A stretch of DNA of 64,000 bases from Deltaproteobacteria bacterium (GTDB lineage: Bacteria > Myxococcota_A > UBA796 > SXON01). The notes beneath the pieces were generated by a model. The model had not been told where the DNA came from, made no database searches, and was given only the letters and a program-made list of their open reading frames with translations. Positions 1-8,411 of this stretch are shown here, piece after piece. Within the stretch, counting starts at the first letter, position 1, and each line of letters starts with the position of its first letter. Location: contig CANLGL010000018.1 of NCBI GenBank assembly GCA_947490345.1, positions 22,905 to 86,904 of the forward strand, in the 5' to 3' direction. The translations under genes and the position numbers were made by a program.

Positions 1-150
1 CATGCGATGACCCAGGGTCGCGACTACGTCACGCCCGAAGACGTCCGCGCCCTGGCGCCCGATGTGCTGGCGCACCGAATGATCATCTCCGGCGACGAGG
101 CCGGCCACAGCTACGTCTCCCGCATCCTGGAGAAGGTGCCGCAGGCATGA
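1..150 (+). CDS. MoxR-family AAA+ ATPase, C-terminal end only (5' end outside window)
   Basis: The first 49 codons are open from base 1 and end in TGA at 148-150. The peptide carries the pattern T-x-E-D-V-x-x-L-A-x-D-V-L-x-H-R, typical of the C-terminal lid domain of MoxR ATPases. MoxR proteins are chaperone-like AAA+ ATPases that usually work with DUF58/vWA partner proteins. The stop overlaps the start of the next gene (ATGA at 147-150), so the two are translationally coupled, and the next gene is a DUF58 protein, the standard MoxR neighbour. The catalytic Walker motifs lie outside the window, so activity cannot be judged. Confidence 0.85.
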   Translation, partial: HAMTQGRDYVTPEDVRALAPDVLAHRMIISGDEAGHSYVSRILEKVPQA

Positions 151-1874
151 TCCGGCACGCGCTGGGGATCGTCTTCCACTTCGTGGGGCTCTTCGTCCTG
201 CCGTTCGTGGTGGCGTTCGTGTGCGCGCTGTTCTTCGAGGTCAGCCAGGTCGCCGACACCGGGCCCTTCCTCCTGGTCATCGCCGCGGTGTTGATCACGC
301 CCAGTTTCCTGATGTTGATGTTCGGCGTGATCTGGAAGACCCGACGTGAGCTGAAGCTGCTCCGTGCCGCCGGCCGCAGGGACCTGAGGAGCACGCTGGC
401 GACGGTGCACCGGCATGTGTCCGTCGTGACCTCCCGGGGCTGGGCGGTGTTCATCACCGGGCTGTTCTTCATCGTGTTTTCGCTGGGCGCCAAGTGGGCC
501 GACCTCTCCATGGTGGCCGTGCTGGCGCTGATGCTGTTCTATGGGGTGCTCGGCCTGAGCACTTTCCTCAGCGGCTTCATCGTCTCGCAGTTCGAAGCCC
601 AGGTGCGCAAGCGCGCCAGCGTCGAGCGGCAGATGTCACCCGCCGTGATCCTGGCGGGCGAGGTCGCGGAAGAACGTTTCACCTTGCGACGGGTGCCGGT
701 GCCGCCGTTGTACTTCCTGCTCATCGAGGACCCGCTGCCGCCGCGCTTGGGCACGACGTCCCGCTACGCCGTCGGCGCGGGCGCACGAAAAGAGGAGCTG
801 GTGGTCGCCGGACGCTTACGACGCACCCCACGGGGGATGTACCGCCTGGGCCCGGCGCACATCTACTTTCAGGACGCCCTCGGCTTCACGCGCGTCTCCG
901 TCGCATCGATGGCGACGGCCGAATTGAAGATCCTGCCCCGGTTCCGCCACCTCCAGATCCTCGAGCCGCCGCGCAGCAAGCTCGCGCGCCCCGACATCCT
1001 CACCCGCCCTCACCGCTTTCCCACCGAAGACCACTTCCGCTTTCGCGACTACCAGTCCGGCGACGACACCCGCCGCATCCACTGGAAGCTGTCGGTCAAG
1101 AGCGGACAGATCCAGCTTCGTATGCCCGAGACGCGCGAGATCAGCACCAAGAACGTGCTCTTGGTCTTGGACAGCTACCTGCCGGCGGGCCGCATGCTCG
1201 ACGACGCGGTGGGCGTGGAGGAGGTGCTGGACAAGCTCGTCGAGACCTGGATTTCCCTGGCCAAGGAGCTGGTGGAGCGCGGGGATCGCGTCACCCTGGT
1301 CTGCGCGGCACGGGGCAACGACGGGGAGCTGAAGGTGGAGTCGCAGGCCTGCCAGAAGGGTGGCCACGTGCTGTGGCAGGACCTGGGCGCACGGGCCATC
1401 TGGCAAGGGCGCTGGGACATCCCAGGACTGCTCAAAGAGGGCGGCGACCAGACTCACGGCGTCGTGGTGTCCAGCCGCTTCCAGAGCCCGCCTCCGGGCG
1501 GCTTTGTGGGGGAGTCGCTCACGTGGATCTACCTCCCGCCGGAGCGTGGGCTCATGGGCAAGGAGCCCTCGCTGCTCGAAGCCTTGGCGGGTTCGCCCAC
1601 ACGCGCGTTCTTGTGGTTCTTCCGGTTACCCTACCCGGTGGGGAGCGACGAAAACGGCTTCTTCGCCCAGCTCAAGATCTTCCGCGAGCAGGCAGGGCGC
1701 CTCGCTGCTCGCAAGCGCTTGCGCGCGATCGCGACCAAAGACGGCGCCCGGGTGTACCGGCAGCTTCTGGCCCGCGGCGACACGGTCTACCGGCTGGAGA
1801 CCGGCCAGGGCACCCACAAGCTCGTCGGCGTCGCGACCGGGCACACCAGCTACAAGGCCGGAAAGGCCGCATGA
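147..1874 (+). CDS. DUF58 domain-containing membrane protein (MoxR partner)
   Basis: A 575-residue protein with two N-terminal pairs of hydrophobic segments (about residues 3-60 and 95-150), then a soluble beta-rich region. The DUF58 signature G-D-D-T-R-R-I-H-W-K-L-S lies near residue 310 and is followed by a vWA-like core (V-L-L-V-L-D-S). DUF58 proteins pair with MoxR ATPases; the exact role is usually unknown, with proposals in envelope integrity or complex assembly. The gene overlaps the MoxR gene by 4 bp and the following membrane-protein gene by 4 bp (ATGA at 1871-1874), so the three form one operon. The family call is firm; the cellular function is not established. Confidence 0.85.
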   Translation: MIRHALGIVFHFVGLFVLPFVVAFVCALFFEVSQVADTGPFLLVIAAVLITPSFLMLMFGVIWKTRRELKLLRAAGRRDLRSTLATVHRHVSVVTSRGWAVFITGLFFIVFSLGAKWADLSMVAVLALMLFYGVLGLSTFLSGFIVSQFEAQVRKRASVERQMSPAVILAGEVAEERFTLRRVPVPPLYFLLIEDPLPPRLGTTSRYAVGAGARKEELVVAGRLRRTPRGMYRLGPAHIYFQDALGFTRVSVASMATAELKILPRFRHLQILEPPRSKLARPDILTRPHRFPTEDHFRFRDYQSGDDTRRIHWKLSVKSGQIQLRMPETREISTKNVLLVLDSYLPAGRMLDDAVGVEEVLDKLVETWISLAKELVERGDRVTLVCAARGNDGELKVESQACQKGGHVLWQDLGARAIWQGRWDIPGLLKEGGDQTHGVVVSSRFQSPPPGGFVGESLTWIYLPPERGLMGKEPSLLEALAGSPTRAFLWFFRLPYPVGSDENGFFAQLKIFREQAGRLAARKRLRAIATKDGARVYRQLLARGDTVYRLETGQGTHKLVGVATGHTSYKAGKAA

Positions 1875-3313
1875 GCGCTACGACCGGCACCGGCTGGCAC
1901 GGCGCGTTGGAGGTCCGCTCGTCGTTGACGCTGTGGGGGCAGGCCAAAGAAGCCCTGGTGCCGATGGCCATCTACTGGGTGTGGGTGCTGTACGCGTACG
2001 GGATCTTCGTCCTGGCGATTGCGGTGACGGAGTCGATCGGAGGGGACGACATCGCCTTTCTGACCGCCTTCGGCCTCGCGACCGTGGGCGGCATGCTCCT
2101 CGGCCAGCTGTGCGCCTTCGTCGGGGTCCGGAGCTGGGTGCTGGTGACCCTTGGCGCGCTGATGTGGGCGCTGTTCTTCCTCGTGCTGGCCGGTGGCGGC
2201 TACGCGTTCATGAGCAACCAGATCGTCGCCGCCATTGTGATCGCGGTGGTGTTTCTCGGCCCGGTGGCGATGACGGGCGGGTTGTGGAGCCTCGAAACCA
2301 ACCGCGCCTTGTGGTCGACCTGGTTGCCGATGGTCTGGACCGTCGGCGCCTGCCTGATCTGGATCGAGAAAAAGGTGGGCATCGGCGCTTGGGAGCAGGG
2401 GGCCAAACACGAGGTGTGGGACGTGATCTCCCTGGTCATGTTCGTGCCCTCGGTCGGGCTTTTCTTGTTGTACCTCGTCACCCGCGAGACCCATCGGCTC
2501 GCCACCTGGAAGCGCGGTCCCACCGCACCGTTGACGCCGAAGATCGAGGAGCGCGGGGTGTCGCGTCCACGCCTGACCATCGGCGGGCTGGTGGCACTCA
2601 TGGCGCTGGCGGTGGCAGTGGCCGGCGCTACGGCGCTGGTGGCGCCGTATCTGTGGAGGACAGGCGCGCCGGACGAGCATGGCCCCGAGACGACGGCCTC
2701 CGGTGAGGGCGAGCGCGAGCCGACCCAGCAGGAGCGCAACCAGGGCGACCGGAAGGGGAAACAGGGCGACCCCAACGAGCGCAACGGCAAGCCCAAGGAG
2801 AGCGACGCGGGACCTGAGGTGCCCGGCGGCGTCAAAGAGATGATGAAAAAGATGGGCGAGGCCGCGAAGGAAGCGGCGGGGACGCTCTGTTCGCTCATCA
2901 CGGTCGCCATCCTGGCGCTGATCGGCGCGCTTCTGGCCTACCGCCCCCTGAAAAGGCTGTTTGTGATTCGACATCTCCGCGACCCGCTGTGGGACGTCGC
3001 CCCGAGCACCCGCATCGACCAGTGCTGGCGGCTGGTCGAAATCGCGCTCGGCGACGCGGGTGTGCACGTTCGACCTGGAGAAGATGCGGCGGGCCTGGCG
3101 CGGCGGGCGGCGCCGGTGCTCAAGGCCCTGTCGCCGGTCGAGGTGCACGGCTTCGCCGACGTGGCCGAGGTCGCGGACCGCGTGCGTTTCGGCCTGGGCG
3201 TGGGCGCCGACGACGTCGCGATCATCGAGCGCTTTTCGCGCTGGGTGCTCGACACCGTCTGGGAACGCCTGGACGACAAAGCCCAGATTGTGGCGATGTA
3301 TCGGGGGGTTTGA
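1871..3313 (+). CDS. Multi-pass membrane protein of MoxR/DUF58 operon, DUF4129-like C-terminus
   Basis: About 480 residues from an ATG that overlaps the DUF58 stop. The N-terminal half holds seven or eight hydrophobic helices. A very hydrophilic linker rich in E, Q, G, N and K (about residues 275-325) follows, then one more helix and a cytosolic C-terminal domain with the R-L-V-E-I-A-L-x-D-A-G pattern of DUF4129-type domains. In related operons the third gene is a transglutaminase-like/DUF4129 membrane protein; no transglutaminase Cys-His-Asp core is visible here, so this is the DUF4129-only form. The open frame extends much further upstream, but that part overlaps the DUF58 gene and is not real. 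Confidence 0.75.
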   Translation: MSATTGTGWHGALEVRSSLTLWGQAKEALVPMAIYWVWVLYAYGIFVLAIAVTESIGGDDIAFLTAFGLATVGGMLLGQLCAFVGVRSWVLVTLGALMWALFFLVLAGGGYAFMSNQIVAAIVIAVVFLGPVAMTGGLWSLETNRALWSTWLPMVWTVGACLIWIEKKVGIGAWEQGAKHEVWDVISLVMFVPSVGLFLLYLVTRETHRLATWKRGPTAPLTPKIEERGVSRPRLTIGGLVALMALAVAVAGATALVAPYLWRTGAPDEHGPETTASGEGEREPTQQERNQGDRKGKQGDPNERNGKPKESDAGPEVPGGVKEMMKKMGEAAKEAAGTLCSLITVAILALIGALLAYRPLKRLFVIRHLRDPLWDVAPSTRIDQCWRLVEIALGDAGVHVRPGEDAAGLARRAAPVLKALSPVEVHGFADVAEVADRVRFGLGVGADDVAIIERFSRWVLDTVWERLDDKAQIVAMYRGV

Positions 3314-3318
3314 GGCCC

Positions 3319-4509
3319 CTACCCAATCACCCCCAACTCCCTCCCCACCTCGGCAAAGGCCTGCACCGCCTCATCCACCTGCGCGGTGGTGTGGGCGGCG
3401 CTGATCTGCACGCGGATGCGCGCCTGCCCGCGTGGAACCACCGGAAAGCTGAAGCCGATGACGTAGATGCCCTTCTTCAACATCCTGTCCGCCATCTCGC
3501 TCGCCAACCGGGCGTCGCCGAGCATCAGCGGGCAGATGGAGTGGACCCCCGGACGGATCTGGAAGCCGGCCGCGGCCATCGACCGACGGAAGTGCAGTGT
3601 GTTCGCCTCCAGTCGATCGCGCCGCTCGGTGCTCGCTGACAGCATCTCGAACACCTTGATGGCAGCCCCGACGATCGGCGGCGCGACGGTGTTCGAGAAA
3701 AGGTAGGGGCGGCTCTTCTGGCGCAGCAGCTCGATGATCTCCCGCCGCCCGCTGGTGAAGCCGCCCTGGCTGCCGCCGAGGGCCTTGCCGAGGGTGCTGG
3801 TGATCACATCCACGCGGCCCATCACCCCGCAGTGCTCGATGCTGCCGCGGCCGGTCTTGCCCACAAAGCCGGTGGCGTGGCTGTCGTCGACCATCACCAG
3901 CGCGCCGTGCTTCTCGGCGATGTCGCAGATCTGGTCCAGCGGCGCGATGTCCCCGTCCATGGAGAACACGCCGTCGGTGGCGACGAGCTTGATGCGGGCG
4001 CCGGCACACTCGGTGAGCTTCGCGTCGAGGTCGGCGAGGTCCAGGTGCTTGTACCGGAGGCGCTCGGACTTGGCGAGGCGGATGCCGTCGATGATGCTGG
4101 CGTGGTTGAGTTCGTCCGAGATGATGGCGTCGCCTTCCCCGCAGAGGGTCTCGAACAGTCCGCCATTCGCGTCGAAGCACGAGCTGTACAGGATGGTGTC
4201 GTCGGTGCCGAGGAAGCGCGAGACCGAAGCCTCCAGCTGCTTGTGGATGTCCTGCGTGCCGCAGATGAAGCGGACGCTGGCCAGGCCGAGGCCATGACTG
4301 TCGAGCGCGCCCTTCGCCGCGGCGATGAGCTCGGGATGGTCGGCGAGGCCGAGGTAGTTGTTGGCGCAGAAGTTGAGTACCTCCTGACCGGACGCCACGC
4401 GGATCGTGGCGTCCTGCGCCGAAAGGATCACCCGCTCCTTCTTCCACGTGCCCGCATCGCGGATCGCATCGAGGGTGGCCTGGACGGCGGGGCGGGCGGT
4501 GTCGAACAT
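3319..4509 (-). CDS. kbl: Glycine C-acetyltransferase (2-amino-3-ketobutyrate CoA ligase)
   Basis: A 396-residue PLP enzyme, close to the 398 residues usual for Kbl. It splits 2-amino-3-oxobutyrate with CoA to glycine and acetyl-CoA, the second step of L-threonine breakdown after Tdh. The PLP lysine is K242 in [10 protein letters not shown]; the co-factor stacking His (S-D-E-L-N-H, H136) and the D-D-S-H-A-T-G motif near 208-214 are present. The ATG at 4509 is chosen because GGAG sits about 5 nt before it; the frame runs on upstream but without a better site. tdh lies about 1.9 kb upstream on the same strand, which supports Kbl over the related KBL/BioF/SPT enzymes. The stop is only 5 bp from the convergent operon end. 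Confidence 0.93.
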   Translation of the reverse strand: MFDTARPAVQATLDAIRDAGTWKKERVILSAQDATIRVASGQEVLNFCANNYLGLADHPELIAAAKGALDSHGLGLASVRFICGTQDIHKQLEASVSRFLGTDDTILYSSCFDANGGLFETLCGEGDAIISDELNHASIIDGIRLAKSERLRYKHLDLADLDAKLTECAGARIKLVATDGVFSMDGDIAPLDQICDIAEKHGALVMVDDSHATGFVGKTGRGSIEHCGVMGRVDVITSTLGKALGGSQGGFTSGRREIIELLRQKSRPYLFSNTVAPPIVGAAIKVFEMLSASTERRDRLEANTLHFRRSMAAAGFQIRPGVHSICPLMLGDARLASEMADRMLKKGIYVIGFSFPVVPRGQARIRVQISAAHTTAQVDEAVQAFAEVGRELGVIG

Positions 4510-4821
4510 CGGGGCTCCAATTCGCGGCTGGGCTAACCCCAATGCCGGAGATGAGAACGAGAGCGCATCGGGCGTCGGCCGTCCTGGCTGCCCCCTGGCC
4601 GCGCGCCCAAGCACCCGCAGAAGTCGGATAGTGTCGCCTCAATGCCTATGCACATCGCTCAGGCGGAAGAGCCGGCCGAAGCGGGACCGCTGGTTTGAGA
4701 TTCGTGCGTCCGTCGCGCCAGCGCTCACTCTCATGTCGCGACATGCGCCACCATGGCGCCCTGCCCCCGCTACCGCGCCAGCCCCACCGCGTAGGCCGCC
4801 GCCACGGCTATCGGGCAACCG
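4510..4821 (-). promoter_or_regulatory. Spacer upstream of kbl with a perfect palindrome; probable kbl regulatory region
   Basis: This 312-bp stretch between the flavoprotein stop and the kbl start holds no convincing gene. It contains the perfect 14-bp palindrome CATGTCGCGACATG at 4732-4745 and, directly beside it, a short hairpin GCGCCA-CCA-TGGCGC at 4745-4759. The part next to kbl (about 4510-4537) closely resembles the region directly upstream of tdh. No clear sigma-70 promoter was found by eye. A kbl promoter within this region is inferred from the gap size, which breaks the otherwise tight gene spacing. Confidence 0.4.
4732..4745. repeat. Perfect 14-bp palindrome, candidate operator
   Basis: CATGTCGCGACATG is identical to its reverse complement. 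It lies about 223 bp upstream of the kbl start and about 77 bp past the flavoprotein stop, a non-coding position suited to a dimeric regulator or a restriction/methylation target. No regulator gene is adjacent. Confidence 0.4.
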
Positions 4822-6426
4822 CTACCGCCCGCCCCGCTCCGGCACGTACGCCGCCGCCGCGGCACCCGCGACGCGCCCGCCGTAGTAGCAGGCGCCGACG
4901 CTGCCGGTGAAGCCGCGCCCAGAGCCGCCGCCGGGAAGCATCCCCGTCACCTCGCCGGCGGCAAACAAACCCGCCACCGGCGCGCCGGTGGCATCGAGCA
5001 CACGGCCGTCGAGGTCTGTCGCGACGCCGCCGAAATTCTTCGCCAGCCCTGGGTGCAGGCGGACCACCAACCAACGAATGCCGTCGACGCTGCTCTGGGG
5101 GGTGAGGATGCCGCCGAAGGGCTCCGGCGCCCCGGTGGCGGCGAGGTTGTTGTAGTTCTCGAGCTCGTCCATGGCGTCGGCGGGCAGTCCCGCCCACACG
5201 ATTACCTCCGCGAGGTCGACCCCAAGAAAGACCTCATCCGAACCGGCCTGCATCACCTCGGCTGGGGTGAAGTGCTCGGGGGTGGTCGAGTCCGCCCAGT
5301 TGTACCCGGGCGGCTGGAAAACCGGCGTTTCTGGATCGTCGTAGGCGGTGATCAACCACGCGCCGCTGTCCGGAACCTCCGGGGCCACCAGGAAGCTCCC
5401 GAGGTCGCGCTCGAGCGTGAAGCGGCGACCATCGGCCCCGACCACGATGTAAGGAACGCTGGACCCGAAGATGAGGGCTTCGCCGGTCGGGCGCAGAGGA
5501 TCCCGCACCGCGTGCAGGTAGGCGCCGATGTTCTCGGGTGTCTCCCACGCCGCACCGACCTCGACCAGGAAGGGAACACCGCCCCCGTTGCTGGTCGGGT
5601 TGGTCTCGAAGACGGGCTCCAGACTCGCGAGCGCCGGGGCGTGGGCCTCGACTTGGGCGAGGTCGCGAAGAAACCCACCGGTGGCCAGAACCACCGCATC
5701 GGCGCCGATCGAGCCCTCCTCCCCGGCCGCGTTCTTCCAGCGCACCCCCACCACCGCGCCCTGCCACATCACCGGCCCTGTGACCTCGACCTCCGTCTCC
5801 ACCGTGATCGGCTGCCCGGCGGTCAGGAAGTCGAAGGGGACGGTGCTGGCGGACCAGGCGATCCGGTGGGTGCGGGGAAGCTCACCTTCGCCCGCGCTCA
5901 CCGAAGGCGTACGGATGTCGACGCCGTGGGCATCGGCGAGCCAGGCGAGGGTGGGGCCGCTGCCTTCGATGAACGCGATGACACTGGGCCGCGTCCCCTC
6001 GATCCCGGTCGTCGTGAGCCAGTCCGCCTGGGCATCCTCGAGGGTATCGGCGAAACCAAGCTCCTCTTGCCAACGCGTCATCGCCGCATACACCACACCG
6101 CCCAGGCGGATGCCGGTTCCGGGGGTGGCCGACTTCTCCAGAAGCAACACCTCCCGGCCCGCTTCGACGGCGGTGAGGGCGGCGGCGACCCCGGCGGGTC
6201 CGCTGCCCACCACCAGAACCTCCGTCGTCCGCTCAAAGGTCGGGGGGAGCACCGCCTCGCCGGTGTCCCCGGTCTCCCCTGCGCTGTCGCCGGTGTCGCC
6301 CACCGAATCACCTACGGCCTCATCGGAGGCGGGATGAGCCGGCACCGCAACGGGGCCCGCCTCGCAGGCCAAGAACAAAACGAGGGCCACTCCGCGAGTG
6401 TAGCGAAGTTGCAACGCCCCCGGCAA
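4822..6426 (-). CDS. Secreted FAD-dependent oxidoreductase lipoprotein (fumarate-reductase/KsdD-like flavoprotein fold)
   Basis: A 534-residue protein with a short hydrophobic leader ending in L-F-L-A-C (Cys21), a lipoprotein signal, then an acidic G-D-T/S-G linker (about 38-58). The FAD-binding V-V-G-S-G-P-A-G-V is at about 72-80 and the C-terminal G-L-F-A-A-G-E-V-T-G motif of FAD_binding_2 enzymes is present. Family members include fumarate reductases, urocanate reductases and ketosteroid dehydrogenases; the substrate cannot be told here. The start is TTG at 6426, with GTG at 6390 a plausible alternative that still keeps the lipobox. It begins 5 bp after the tdh stop, so the two are probably co-transcribed. 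An envelope location beside a diheme lipoprotein suggests exchange of electrons with the respiratory chain (inference). Confidence 0.75.
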   Translation of the reverse strand: MPGALQLRYTRGVALVLFLACEAGPVAVPAHPASDEAVGDSVGDTGDSAGETGDTGEAVLPPTFERTTEVLVVGSGPAGVAAALTAVEAGREVLLLEKSATPGTGIRLGGVVYAAMTRWQEELGFADTLEDAQADWLTTTGIEGTRPSVIAFIEGSGPTLAWLADAHGVDIRTPSVSAGEGELPRTHRIAWSASTVPFDFLTAGQPITVETEVEVTGPVMWQGAVVGVRWKNAAGEEGSIGADAVVLATGGFLRDLAQVEAHAPALASLEPVFETNPTSNGGGVPFLVEVGAAWETPENIGAYLHAVRDPLRPTGEALIFGSSVPYIVVGADGRRFTLERDLGSFLVAPEVPDSGAWLITAYDDPETPVFQPPGYNWADSTTPEHFTPAEVMQAGSDEVFLGVDLAEVIVWAGLPADAMDELENYNNLAATGAPEPFGGILTPQSSVDGIRWLVVRLHPGLAKNFGGVATDLDGRVLDATGAPVAGLFAAGEVTGMLPGGGSGRGFTGSVGACYYGGRVAGAAAAAYVPERGGR

Positions 6427-6431
6427 GGGCT

Positions 6432-7598
6432 TCAGCCCGCGATGCGGATGACAGCCTTGGGGTGGCGAGAAATAACCCCCTCGAAGGATTCTTTTTCCCA
6501 GCTCGCCAGGTCAACGATCGTGTCTTCACCACGCTCGAGGATGGTGGTCCAGATCGCGTCCTGGATGCCGTTGGCGCGGTCCTCAAGGAGCCGCTGCGTG
6601 ATCTCCCAGGTGCCGAAGATGCGGCGCCCGACGATCCCGTGGAGCTGGATGCCGTCCATGACCACGCGATGCACGTCCTCGATGACCGCGTCGCCGTTCT
6701 TGACACCGAAGAGCACCACGTGTCCGCCGCGGCGGACCGCCTTGATGGCGTTGTTCATCGAGCTGTTGAAGCCGGCCATCTCCATCGCCACGTCGACGCC
6801 GACGCCCCCGGTCAGCTCGCGAATGGCGTTGCGAAGCTCCGGGTCCGCAGCGTGCGGCCGAGCCGGATTCCCCATGCTCGGCGTCAACACCACGTCGCAA
6901 CCGAGATCGCGCGCCATCTGGGCGTGCTTGGGGTCCACCTCCACCCCGATGATCTTGGTGGCGCCCATGCCGCGGGCGATCAGGACCGCGAAGAGGCCGA
7001 TGGTTCCACACCCCATGATCGCCACCGTCTTGCCCCGCAGATCGGTGGCCTGACACGCGTGCACGGCGTTGCCGAAGGGCTCCTGCACAGCCGCTACTTC
7101 TGGCCGGATCTTCGACAGGTCGGTTGGCCACAGCGCCTTGGCCGGGAGCTTGAGAAACTCCGCGAAGCAGCCGTCCATCGAGATGCCGATGATCTTGTCC
7201 TTCTGGCAAACGTGGCTGTCGCCGACGCGGCATTGGTAGCAGGTGCCGCAGATGATGTGCGACTCGGTGCTCACGATGTCACCAGGCTTGTAGCCGTACT
7301 TGGCGGTCACCTTCACGCCCACCGCGACGATCTCACCGAGCAACTCGTGCCCCACCACGCGCGTGGTGCGAGCCTCGTCGGTCAGGCTGCCCTGGATCAT
7401 GTCGCCGAAGGCCTTGCGCCACCAGATGCCCCGGTCGCTGCCGCAGAAGCCGGCGTACTTCACCTTGATGAGCACCGACGCGTGATCCGCTTCCGCGTCG
7501 AAGTCCGGGACCGGGACTCGGTCCTTGACCAATCCGGTCGAGGTGTCCCAGCCGTCCCGCCTGGTGTCGAAGGTCAGGGCCGTCATCATCGTGGTCAT
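6432..7598 (-). CDS. tdh: L-threonine 3-dehydrogenase-like zinc alcohol dehydrogenase
   Basis: A 388-residue medium-chain zinc dehydrogenase. Visible are the catalytic zinc ligands C52 (G-F-C-G-S-D) and H84-E85 (G-H-E), the four structural-zinc cysteines C117, C120, C123 and C131, and a nucleotide-binding G-C-G-T-I-G at about 196-201. Tdh oxidises L-threonine with NAD+ to 2-amino-3-oxobutyrate, the substrate of Kbl encoded nearby. Sequence alone would allow another polyol or alcohol dehydrogenase; the kbl neighbour tips the balance. The ATG at 7598 has GGAG about 5 nt upstream, in a leader almost identical to that of kbl. It follows the diheme lipoprotein gene by 22 bp and precedes the flavoprotein by 5 bp. 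Confidence 0.78.
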   Translation of the reverse strand: MTTMMTALTFDTRRDGWDTSTGLVKDRVPVPDFDAEADHASVLIKVKYAGFCGSDRGIWWRKAFGDMIQGSLTDEARTTRVVGHELLGEIVAVGVKVTAKYGYKPGDIVSTESHIICGTCYQCRVGDSHVCQKDKIIGISMDGCFAEFLKLPAKALWPTDLSKIRPEVAAVQEPFGNAVHACQATDLRGKTVAIMGCGTIGLFAVLIARGMGATKIIGVEVDPKHAQMARDLGCDVVLTPSMGNPARPHAADPELRNAIRELTGGVGVDVAMEMAGFNSSMNNAIKAVRRGGHVVLFGVKNGDAVIEDVHRVVMDGIQLHGIVGRRIFGTWEITQRLLEDRANGIQDAIWTTILERGEDTIVDLASWEKESFEGVISRHPKAVIRIAG

Positions 7599-7620
7599 CG
7601 GGGCTCCAGGCGCGGCTCGG

Positions 7621-8367
7621 CTATCGCGGCGCCCCGGAGTCGATCCATGCGCCGACCGCCTCGATCGTCGCTGCGTCCAGGTATTCGTACACAATCGGCA
7701 TCTGGACGCCGAGCGCGCTGACGCCCTTGAGCTTGGCAAACAAGAGCGAACCGTCCGAATCGCCGGCGACGACGATGCGCCCGCCAACGCCCTCCTGTGT
7801 CGTCAGAAAAGTGTGGACCGCGGTCTTGTCCACTCCGCCCCAGGTGTCGTGGCAGTTCTTGCAGTTGCGACGCATCCAAACGTCGGTGTAGAAGCGGTCG
7901 AACTCGCTGTCAGCCGGCGCGCCGTCGTCGATCCACGCGGCCACCCCTGCGAGCTCGTCCTCATTGAGCATGAAAAGCTCAGGAGGCATGCGGGCCTTTC
8001 CGTCCTCTGGCCGATCGTGGGCGATCTTGTCGTAGAAGTAGCTGGCTTCGCGGTCGCCGGGAACGATCATGGCGGGCACCGGCGGACCCGTGACCAGCGC
8101 GTCGTACAGAGCGTCGGGATCGCCCGGCCCCCACTGGTGATGGCAGTCGTTGCAGAAGGCCTCGTACACCGTGAACACATCCCGCTCGAAGACTGAGTCG
8201 GTGTCGGTGTCGGTGTCGGTATCAGTGTCAGTGTCAGTGTCAGTGTCAGTGTCAGTGTCACTGTCACTGTCAGTGTCGGCATCCGCGACGGGTGCGGTGT
8301 CGATCGGGTCGCCCGAAGCCGTGCAGGCGAGCGCCAAAAGGAGCAGTGGGGTCATACCCGCGACCAT
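7621..8367 (-). CDS. Diheme c-type cytochrome lipoprotein with Thr-Asp repeat linker
   Basis: A 244- to 248-residue protein with two haem c sites, C-N-D-C-H and C-K-N-C-H, about 97 residues apart, each in a small cytochrome-like segment followed by a M-P or Q-M-P motif that may supply the second iron ligand. The leader L-L-L-L-A-L-A-C is a lipoprotein signal. Between Cys and the first haem domain lies an almost pure Thr-Asp repeat. Two ATG starts are possible, 8367 and 8355; the later gives the more compact signal peptide. It is the first gene of a minus-strand run with tdh, the flavoprotein and kbl, and probably carries electrons at the outer or inner membrane surface. Confidence 0.82.
   Translation of the reverse strand: MVAGMTPLLLLALACTASGDPIDTAPVADADTDSDSDTDTDTDTDTDTDTDTDTDTDSVFERDVFTVYEAFCNDCHHQWGPGDPDALYDALVTGPPVPAMIVPGDREASYFYDKIAHDRPEDGKARMPPELFMLNEDELAGVAAWIDDGAPADSEFDRFYTDVWMRRNCKNCHDTWGGVDKTAVHTFLTTQEGVGGRIVVAGDSDGSLLFAKLKGVSALGVQMPIVYEYLDAATIEAVGAWIDSGAPR
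8197..8283 (+). repeat. Hexanucleotide tandem repeat (GTGTCA/GTGTCG)n coding for a Thr-Asp linker
   Basis: About fourteen copies of a 6-bp unit, mostly GTGTCA with GTGTCG and CTGTCA variants. On the minus strand it reads GAC-ACT codons and makes the Thr-Asp linker of the diheme lipoprotein. Units of 6 bp keep the frame, so copy-number change would only lengthen or shorten the tether. Confidence 0.85.
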
Positions 8368-8411
8368 AGCGGGAGTACGGGGCGGCTGTCCACGGCGAGA
8401 TAGGCACTACC

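Noticed and set aside
494..1870. Upstream extension of the DUF4129-like membrane protein to base 494
   Set aside because: This part lies in another frame of the DUF58 gene and is Arg/Gly/Pro-rich noise; ATG 1871 overlaps the DUF58 stop as expected.
5053..7053. A 666-codon plus-strand open frame across the flavoprotein and tdh
   Set aside because: It spans two real minus-strand genes and has no domain.
8197..8283. Hexanucleotide repeats considered as an intergenic satellite
   Set aside because: They lie inside the diheme lipoprotein gene and encode its Thr-Asp linker.
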